Below, in pieces: positions 23,353-30,700 of a stretch of 32,110 nucleotides of DNA. The stretch comes from DAOUAT01 sp964551735 (GTDB lineage Bacteria; Chloroflexota; Anaerolineae; CG2-30-64-16), in the NCBI GenBank assembly GCA_964551735.1, contig CAZKEF010000057.1:1-32110 (forward strand). The letters run 5' to 3'. Every line of letters begins with the position of its first letter. The stretch's first letter is position 1. A model generated the notes under the pieces. The model was not told where the DNA came from and did not search any database. It saw only the letters and a program-made list of their open reading frames with translations. The translations under genes and the position numbers were made by a program.

Positions 23353-26300
23353 ATGATGAAAGCCGATACAAAGAGGGCCGCAGCCTCACGGCTGCTGGCG
23401 ACGGTGTTGTTGGCCGGCCTGTTGTTGGCGCCCGCGGCGGGGACGGTGGGCGCGCAGGAACCGGTGGGGGATGCGCCCCCCTTCAATGAAAAGATCGAGA
23501 TCATCGGGCCGTCGGCGCCGTCGGAGGGTGAAAAACAGCCGGCTGCTGGACCGGCGGCCGCGGACGCACTAGCGCCGGAGGCCGGGATCGAGGCCGTCAC
23601 CAACCCGAACTACGTCTGGTCCCAGTCCACCACCACCTACACGCCCATCACCGGCGGCACCTACGGGACAGGGGCCTTCGATGACCAAATGTACAGCGGC
23701 TATCCCATCGGCTTCCCGTTCACCTACAACGGTGTGGCTTACACCACCTTTAGCTTCTGTTCGAATGGGTATATCGTCCTGGGCAATGCAGGCGCGACCT
23801 CATGTACCAGCTACACCCCCATCAGCGGCACGACCTTTAACAACGTCATCGCCGCGGTAGGGATGGACCTGGTAGGCAACGCGACCACCGGGGAGATCCG
23901 CTGGCAGACCCAGGGCACTGAGCCCAACCGCACCTTCACCGTGCAGTGGACCGATTTCTACAGGTACAATTATCAGGTAAATGACCTGATGGATTTCCAG
24001 ATAACGCTCTATGAGTCGAGCCTGAACGTGGAGGTCAAATACGGCACCTTTACCGTCAGCGGCACGAACAACACCACCGCCCAGGTCGGCTTGCGGGGCG
24101 CCTCCAGCGCGGATTACAACAACCGGACGACGACCACGAACTGGGCCTCCACAACCGCCGGCGGCTTCAACACCGCCACGATGACATTGTCCACCACCGT
24201 GAAGCCTGCCAGCGGCCTGACTTACACCTGGACGCCGGCCGCGCCGACGACCTGCGCGACCCTGTCCACGCCGGCCGATGCCGCGACCGGCCTGTCAACC
24301 ACGCCCAGCCTGATCTGGACCGCGCCGGGCTCGGGCAGCCGGCCCGGCAGCTACGATGTGTACCTCGACACCGTGAACCCGCCGGCAACGCTGGCCGCCA
24401 ACGTGAAGGTCGGGCCGTACATTCCCGGCAACCTGAACTACGGCACGACCTATTACTGGCGGATCGCGCCGAAGAACGGCGGCGGCAGCCTGACCACCTG
24501 CACGGTCCGATCGTTCACTACCCGCGCCCAGCCGGCAGCCGGCGTGGCCGGCACGCCGGTGCAGGTGTACTACGTGCCGCTGCCCGAGCAGCAGACACAC
24601 GACTTCATGAGCCTGGTCTCACTCAGCGGCCAACTCGGCAGCACCCAGCGCAGCATCGTCTCCATCGTTGCGTCGGAAGCCGGCGCCGTGATCTACTACG
24701 ACCAATGGGAGGACGGCTACGAGGCCACCCTGCCGCCGCCGTCTCCGAAACAGGCCAGCACGCAGATCTGGGGCAACGGCCTGGCCTCCGATGGCTGCCC
24801 GCCCAACAAGAACGGCACAACCCTGACCTGCAGCGACGCCAAAGACCTCATCAACGCGGGCGACGTGATCGCATTGGTGAACGACGTGTCGCTGCCGCGC
24901 GTGCCTACCAACCTGCTCTATGACGGCCGGGATAAGTTCGCGTCTACCAAGGCCGTGGCTGTGACCCGCGCCCAGTGGGACACCACCCTGGGCACCGTGC
25001 TGGGTTCCGCAGTGGATGTTTACGACACCAGCGCCTACGGCACGACCTTCATTGTCCCAGCGGGGGAGAATCTTCCCACCACCGATGGCACGTCCCCCTA
25101 TGCCTACGACTACGACGCGTTCAGCACAACGCGGCTCTTCGTGATGGCATGGAAGGACAACACCTCGTGCACCCTGACCGGGCAGACCGCGTTTGCACTC
25201 AACGAGGGTGAAGGCTACTTCGCACCCGCCGGTGTGTGGTCGGGCGACACGCTCGCCTGCGACAAGCCAGTGCAGGCGGACCTGGCCGGCGGCAACTATG
25301 CGCGGGCTTCCGCGGGCAACGGCTGGGAGAACCGCTACTTCCCCCTAGTGCCGACTGACCTGTGGAGCACCGGCTACTACACTCCAGTGGGCGCCGCCGG
25401 CACCACGAACTACCCTTCCCTGGTGTTTGCCTACAACAATACCGGGAGCGCGATCACGGTGAACTGGGCGCGCAGCGGCGGGACGACCGGCAGCTTCAGT
25501 GTCCCGGCGAACAGCGTCTACACATACGAATTGTCGGTTGACAGCGGCCACTACTTCTACAGCACGACGCCGTTCTTCGCGATCCAGGCGATTGATCTGC
25601 CGAACAGCGCTAACAGCCAGGCGTTCGACTGGGGTATCACGCTGATCCCATCCAACGTGGCCTCGGACGAGGTGCTAGTAGGCTGGGGGCCAGGCAACTC
25701 GGAGATTTATCCCAACGCGCCCGGCTGGTCCACCGGCTGGGTAAACGGCAGCCCCCTCTGGGTGACGCCGGTTGACAGTGGCACGACGACGATCTACGTG
25801 GACTACGACGGCGACCCGACCACCGGCCCCCTGACGGACGGCAACGGCAACAAATACGACGTCTCGTACAGCGCGGCCCAGTACGTCTCGCAGCGCATCG
25901 GTGATACCGACGACTACAACCAGACGCGCATGCACATCTACACCATCAGCGGCAACCGGATCGTGGCGGCGTGGGGCGAAAACGCGACCGTGGCTGGTGC
26001 CAGCAACCCCTACCTGGACCTGGGCACCACCATCCGGCCGTTGCCGCGGCTGCTGTCCGGCAAGTCGGCGGAGCTGTATACCGACAACGACAATGATGAC
26101 CAGCCGAGCCTAGGGGACGTGCTGCGCTATATCATCACCATCGAGAACCGCGGCAGCGCCAGCGTCTCGAACCTGAACCTGGTGGACACGCTGCCGGCCG
26201 CGGTGTCCTACAACTCGAACAGCACCCAGGTCAGCTACGACAATGGCGCGACCTGGCCGACCAGCGTCGCCAACAGCGGCTCGACCCAGTTCCCACTGGA

Positions 26301-27564
26301 CGAGGGGGGTTACAACTTCCCGCTTGCGTCCAACGGCTCCGGGAGCCAGCCAGGCGTCCTGCCGGGCAAGGCCACTTACCAGGTGCGCTTCCTGGTCACG
26401 GTGACCTCGACGCTGGACCCGGCCCTTATTGACGTCAGGAACACCGCCACCTGGTCGTGGACTGGCGGCAACCTGTATCCCGAGGTCACCACGCCGCTGA
26501 ACGTGATGGACTGGGGGGACCTGCCCGATGGCGTCATCGGCGGCGTAACGTATGGCTTCCCCACGCTGCTCGCAAACAACGGCCCGCGACACACCAACTC
26601 CGGCCTACACCTGGGCGTTTCGACCGACGCCGACCGCTTCGACCGGGAAACCAACGGTTTTGGGGGCACCGCGAACCCTACCGTGGGCGCGGACGGCGAT
26701 GACACTACCCAGGTTGACGATGAGAACGGCGTCGCCTGGCCGGCCTACAACTCGCTGAGGGTCAACGTGACGGGCGGGGACGGCTGTCTGAACGCGTGGA
26801 TGGACTTCACGAACGACACCGGCAGCGGCGTGGGCACAACGCACCGGGACTTCAACTTCACGAAGACAGGCGGCTTCGACGCGTACATCAGCGGCGGCAC
26901 AACCTACTCAGAATGGATTATCCAGGATCGGCCGGTCACTGCAGGCGAGAACGTGATCTCGCTCACGCTGCCCGATGGCATACTCGCCGGCGGCACGACC
27001 GAGTACCGAGAATATTACTTCCGCTTCCGCTTGTCCCCGCGCAACGGCAGTAATGGCTGCACCGCAGGCGCGGTGACCGACCGCGGGCTCGTCCTCGGTG
27101 GCGAGGTTGAGGACTACAAGAAGTCCTTTAGCCCCACCGCGATCCTGCTGGCGAGCATGACCGCGACGGGCCAGGAGGCGGCCATCGAGGTGACCTGGGA
27201 CACGGTCAGCGAGGTGGCGAACGCGGGGTTCAACCTGTACCGGGACATCTCGGACGCAGGGCCAGGGGTCAAGCTGAACGAGGACCTGATCCCCTCCCAG
27301 GGCTCCGGCAGCCCCGAGGGCTACCATTACGTCTACCTGGACAGCGCGGACCTGGCGCCCAACACGACCTACTGGTACTGGCTGGAGGACGTGAGCACGT
27401 CCGGCGTCGCGACCCGGCACGAGCCGATCAGCGTGCTGTACGAGGGCGAGCCGACCGCGGTCACGCTGGCGGCGTTCGGCGGCGCGACCGCGGCGGGGCC
27501 CGCGTTAATCGGGCTTGCGGCCTTGGCCGTGCTGGCGTTGGCGGGGGTCGCTCGGCGGCGGTAG
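23353..27564 (+). CDS. Secreted adhesin-like multidomain protein (DUF11, GEVED, C-terminal module)
   Basis: 1403 aa. GGAGGAGG precedes ATG 23353 (ATG 23356 is equally possible). The signal peptide runs MMKADTKRAAASRLLATVLL to TVGAQ. Domains by eye: an N-terminal beta domain (about 78-290: YPIGFPFTYNGVAYTTFSFC, SNGYIVLG) of the kind found in many secreted proteins; a fibronectin-like domain (about 298-394); and a long region (about 405-895) resembling IgGFc-binding N-terminal domains (VIYYDQWEDGYE, ALNEGEGYFAPAG). A DUF11 domain (about 909-1050: GDVLRYIITIENRGSASVSN) is followed by a GEVED domain (about 1053-1255: DWGDLPDG, GADGDDTTQVDDENGV, GGEVEDYKKS). The shared C-terminal module runs from about residue 1261, ending in VARRR. 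No catalytic motif is seen. A surface adhesin or matrix protein is the best reading. Confidence 0.88.
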   Translation: MMKADTKRAAASRLLATVLLAGLLLAPAAGTVGAQEPVGDAPPFNEKIEIIGPSAPSEGEKQPAAGPAAADALAPEAGIEAVTNPNYVWSQSTTTYTPITGGTYGTGAFDDQMYSGYPIGFPFTYNGVAYTTFSFCSNGYIVLGNAGATSCTSYTPISGTTFNNVIAAVGMDLVGNATTGEIRWQTQGTEPNRTFTVQWTDFYRYNYQVNDLMDFQITLYESSLNVEVKYGTFTVSGTNNTTAQVGLRGASSADYNNRTTTTNWASTTAGGFNTATMTLSTTVKPASGLTYTWTPAAPTTCATLSTPADAATGLSTTPSLIWTAPGSGSRPGSYDVYLDTVNPPATLAANVKVGPYIPGNLNYGTTYYWRIAPKNGGGSLTTCTVRSFTTRAQPAAGVAGTPVQVYYVPLPEQQTHDFMSLVSLSGQLGSTQRSIVSIVASEAGAVIYYDQWEDGYEATLPPPSPKQASTQIWGNGLASDGCPPNKNGTTLTCSDAKDLINAGDVIALVNDVSLPRVPTNLLYDGRDKFASTKAVAVTRAQWDTTLGTVLGSAVDVYDTSAYGTTFIVPAGENLPTTDGTSPYAYDYDAFSTTRLFVMAWKDNTSCTLTGQTAFALNEGEGYFAPAGVWSGDTLACDKPVQADLAGGNYARASAGNGWENRYFPLVPTDLWSTGYYTPVGAAGTTNYPSLVFAYNNTGSAITVNWARSGGTTGSFSVPANSVYTYELSVDSGHYFYSTTPFFAIQAIDLPNSANSQAFDWGITLIPSNVASDEVLVGWGPGNSEIYPNAPGWSTGWVNGSPLWVTPVDSGTTTIYVDYDGDPTTGPLTDGNGNKYDVSYSAAQYVSQRIGDTDDYNQTRMHIYTISGNRIVAAWGENATVAGASNPYLDLGTTIRPLPRLLSGKSAELYTDNDNDDQPSLGDVLRYIITIENRGSASVSNLNLVDTLPAAVSYNSNSTQVSYDNGATWPTSVANSGSTQFPLDEGGYNFPLASNGSGSQPGVLPGKATYQVRFLVTVTSTLDPALIDVRNTATWSWTGGNLYPEVTTPLNVMDWGDLPDGVIGGVTYGFPTLLANNGPRHTNSGLHLGVSTDADRFDRETNGFGGTANPTVGADGDDTTQVDDENGVAWPAYNSLRVNVTGGDGCLNAWMDFTNDTGSGVGTTHRDFNFTKTGGFDAYISGGTTYSEWIIQDRPVTAGENVISLTLPDGILAGGTTEYREYYFRFRLSPRNGSNGCTAGAVTDRGLVLGGEVEDYKKSFSPTAILLASMTATGQEAAIEVTWDTVSEVANAGFNLYRDISDAGPGVKLNEDLIPSQGSGSPEGYHYVYLDSADLAPNTTYWYWLEDVSTSGVATRHEPISVLYEGEPTAVTLAAFGGATAAGPALIGLAALAVLALAGVARRR
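27133..27564 (+). repeat. Shared C-terminal module, copy 5
   Basis: Encodes PTAILLASMTATGQEAAIEV onward. Bases 27193-27487 read as identical to 10520-10814. It ends with EPTAVTLAAFGGATAAGPAL, the helix and VARRR. Confidence 0.9.
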
Positions 27565-27567
27565 GAC

Positions 27568-27613
27568 GTTGAAGGTGAAGGGTTGAAGGTTGAAGGTGAA
27601 AGGTTGAAGGTTG
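27568..27613. repeat. Heptameric short tandem repeat (GTTGAAG)6
   Basis: In-register heptamers GTTGAAG, GTGAAGG, GTTGAAG, GTTGAAG, GTGAAAG, GTTGAAG and a partial unit. The array starts 3 bp after the stop of the adhesin-like gene. It is the same family as 2155-2210 read on the other strand. Confidence 0.85.
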
Positions 27614-27614
27614 G

Positions 27615-27648
27615 GCCGGGGGGATCGCGCCTGCGCGATCCCCCCGGC
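27615..27648. other. 16-bp perfect hairpin after the adhesin-like gene
   Basis: GCCGGGGGGATCGCGC (27615-27630), a CT spacer, and the exact complement GCGCGATCCCCCCGGC (27633-27648). There is no T-run, so termination activity is uncertain. It could stabilise the 3' end of the mRNA. Confidence 0.7.
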
Positions 27649-27691
27649 GCGCCTCGCCCCCGGCCAGAGGTCCCTGGCGCTTCGATGTCGT

Positions 27692-27720
27692 TTGCTGGCG
27701 CTCAAAGCCCGTGCTATACT
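27692..27720 (+). promoter_or_regulatory. Sigma70-type promoter of the third subtilase gene
   Basis: TTGCTG at 27692-27697, a 17-bp spacer and TATACT at 27715-27720. The predicted start near 27727 gives a leader of about 50 nt containing AGAGGA (27764-27769), 7 nt before ATG 27777. Confidence 0.6.
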
Positions 27721-27776
27721 TGCCGGAATCGCGCGGCGGCCCAGAGCCGACATCCCCCTGATGAGAGGAACCCACC

Positions 27777-30700
27777 ATGAAGCGCCCTATCTGGTTGACC
27801 GTCTTGTTGCTGCTTGCCGTTGTGGCCGGCAGCGTCCTCCCCGTCCTGGCCCAAGAAGGCACACTGCCGGCCAAAGACACCACCGGGGCAGGCCCCGGCG
27901 TCTATAAGGCGCTGGCCACGGCCGGCCTGCTCGACCCGGCACTGCCCGGCGTGAGCCTCTGGCACGACTACGGCGCGTACGCGCTCTACCGTGTCTCGGC
28001 CGAGGCGCTGGCGGGCCTCCCCGCCGCGACCCGGAGCCAGCTCATCATGGATCCGGAGATGGACACCATCTTGTTCGACCGCCATCCGCTGGACACGCGA
28101 TCGGGCCGGCTCGACCTGGCGGAGGAGCTGACAGTCAAGGAGCCGGCAGGGGCGGCGCTGCACCTGGTGCAGTTCGTGGGGCCGATCCGGCAGGAGTGGA
28201 TCGACGCGTTGGCGGCAGCCGGGGCCGCGCCGGTGCACTACATCGCGAACAACGCGTACCTAACATGGGCCGATCCCGCGGCGCGGCAGCAGTTGGACGC
28301 CCTGGCGCGGCGCGGCGATTTCCTGCAATACAGCAGCCCACACCAGCCCGGCTTCAAGCTGGGGCCCTCCATCGAACAGCGCATCCTGGCGCGGCGCGAT
28401 CCCGACGAGGTCGTGCCGGTGGACATCCAGATCTACGACCACCCCGGCAAGGGGGCCTCGCAGGACCTGATCGCCGGCCTGGCGGTGGCGGTCGAGGCCG
28501 GCTGGTGGCCGATCCTGGCCTTCGAGAACGCTTCGCTCTCGGTGCGCGCGCGCGATTTGCTGACCATCGCCCGCCTGCCCGACGTGGTCTGGATCGGCGA
28601 GCGCTTCCCGCGCGAGCTCCATGACGAGGTGCAGGGCCAGATCATGGCCAGCAACTTCGATGGCTCCCAGAGCGGCCCCAGCGCGCCCGGCTACCTGGCC
28701 TGGCTGGACAGCTTCGGCTTCAGCCAGAACCCCGCGGACTACCCGATCGTGAGCGTCTCGGATGACGGCGTCGGCAACGGCAGCGTGACCAACGGCGCGG
28801 GCGACGACACCTTGACCCGGCTGCGCGATGGCACGACCACCCGCCTGGCCTTCATTGCCAACTGCAGCGCCGATGCCAGCGGCGACAGCGAAGGCGGGCA
28901 CGGCCACATCAACACCAGCATCGTGGGCGGCTACGACCAGCGCACCGGCTCGCCCTACCGGGACGCCGATGGCTATCTGCGGGGGCTGGGCATCAACCCC
29001 TACGGCCGCATGGCCGGCACCAAGATCTTCCGCAACAGCGGCTCATACAGCGTCACCAACTGCGGCGGCACGGACGCAGGGGTGATCAAACGCCAGCAGG
29101 ACAACGGCGCGCTGATCAGCACGAACTCGTGGGGCTGCTCAAGCTGCGCCGGCACCTACGACAGCTCCTCCCAGGCCTATGACGTGGGCGTGCGCGACGC
29201 GGACACAGGTGAGGCCGGCAACCAGCAGATGACCATCGTTTTCTCGGCCGGCAACAGCGGCTCCAGCGCGGGCACCATCGGCACCCCCGGCAACGCCAAG
29301 AACGTGCTCACCGTCGGCGCGTCCGAGAACGACCGCCCCACCTGGACCGACGGCTGCGGCATAACGGCCACGGGCGCGAACAACGCGATGGACATCATCG
29401 CCTTTTCCTCGCGCGGCCCTGCGCCCGGCGGCCGGGTCAAGCCCGAAACCATTGCGCCCGGCACGCACATCCAGGGCACGGCCAGCCCCGACAGCGGCTA
29501 CGACGGCTCCGGCGTCTGCGACCAGTACCAGCCGACCGGCCAGACGATTTTCGCGGCCTCGTCGGGCACCAGCCACTCCACGCCCGCGGTCGCGGGCACG
29601 ACCTCGCTCTACTACTACTGGCTGCAGAACACCTACGGCGTGACGGCGCCCACGCCCGCGCTGCTCAAGGCGTACGTGTTGGCGCACCCCACCTATCTGA
29701 CCGGCGTATCGGCCAACGACACCCTGCCCAGCAACAACCAGGGCTACGGCATGCCGGACATGGACGTCGCGTTCGACAACACCCCGCGCGTCCTGGTGAA
29801 CCAGACGACCACCTTCAACAACAGCGGCGAGACGTGGACCTGGAGTGGGTCGGTGGCGGATACGTCCAAGCCGCTGCGCATCGTGCTGAACTACACGGAC
29901 GCAGCCGGCAACACGGGCACCAGCCCGCAGGTGAATAACCTGAACCTGAGTGCGGTGGTTAACGGCAGCACCTATCTGGGCAACCGCTTCTCCGGCCAGT
30001 GGAGTATCACCGGCGGCACGGCCGACACAGCCAACAACTACGAGGCGATCTTCCTGCCGGCCGGCACCACCGGCGCGGTCGACATCACGGTGACGGCCTT
30101 CAACATCGCGGGCAACGGCGTGCCCAACGTGGGCGACAGCACCGACCAGGACTTCGCGCTGGTGTGCTACAACTGCACGCAGCAGCCCGACTTCGCCCTG
30201 GGCGTGACGCCCGCGTCGCAAGCCATCTGCACGGGAGCGGACGCGACCTACACCATCAACCTCAGTGCGATCGCGGGCTTCAACGCACCGGTCACCTTGA
30301 GCGCCAGCGGTCACCCCGCGGGCACGACCGCAACCTTCAGCCCCAACCCGGTCACCCCGCCCGGCAGCAGCACGCTGACCATCGGCAACACCGGCGCGGC
30401 CGCGGCCGGAAGCTACAACATCACCGTGACCGGCGTCTCGGGCGCGCTGAGCCATGATAGGGACGTCGCGCTGACCGTCTCAACCCCGCTGGCCGCCAGC
30501 CCGGGCCCGACCGCGCCCGCAGACGGCAGCACGGGCGTCGCGCTAACTCCGACCTTCACCTGGAATGCCGTATCCGGCGCGACCGGCTATGACATCGAGG
30601 TGGCGACCGACCCCGCGTTCACCAACATCGTCGCGTCGTCAGCGAACCAGGCGGGCACCAGCTTCACGCCGGGGGGCGCGCTGGACGGCGGGGCGGCCTA

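Noticed and set aside
29139..30455. 438-aa minus-strand frame
   Set aside because: Opposite the intact catalytic domain of the truncated subtilase; Val/Arg/Gly-rich with no motif.
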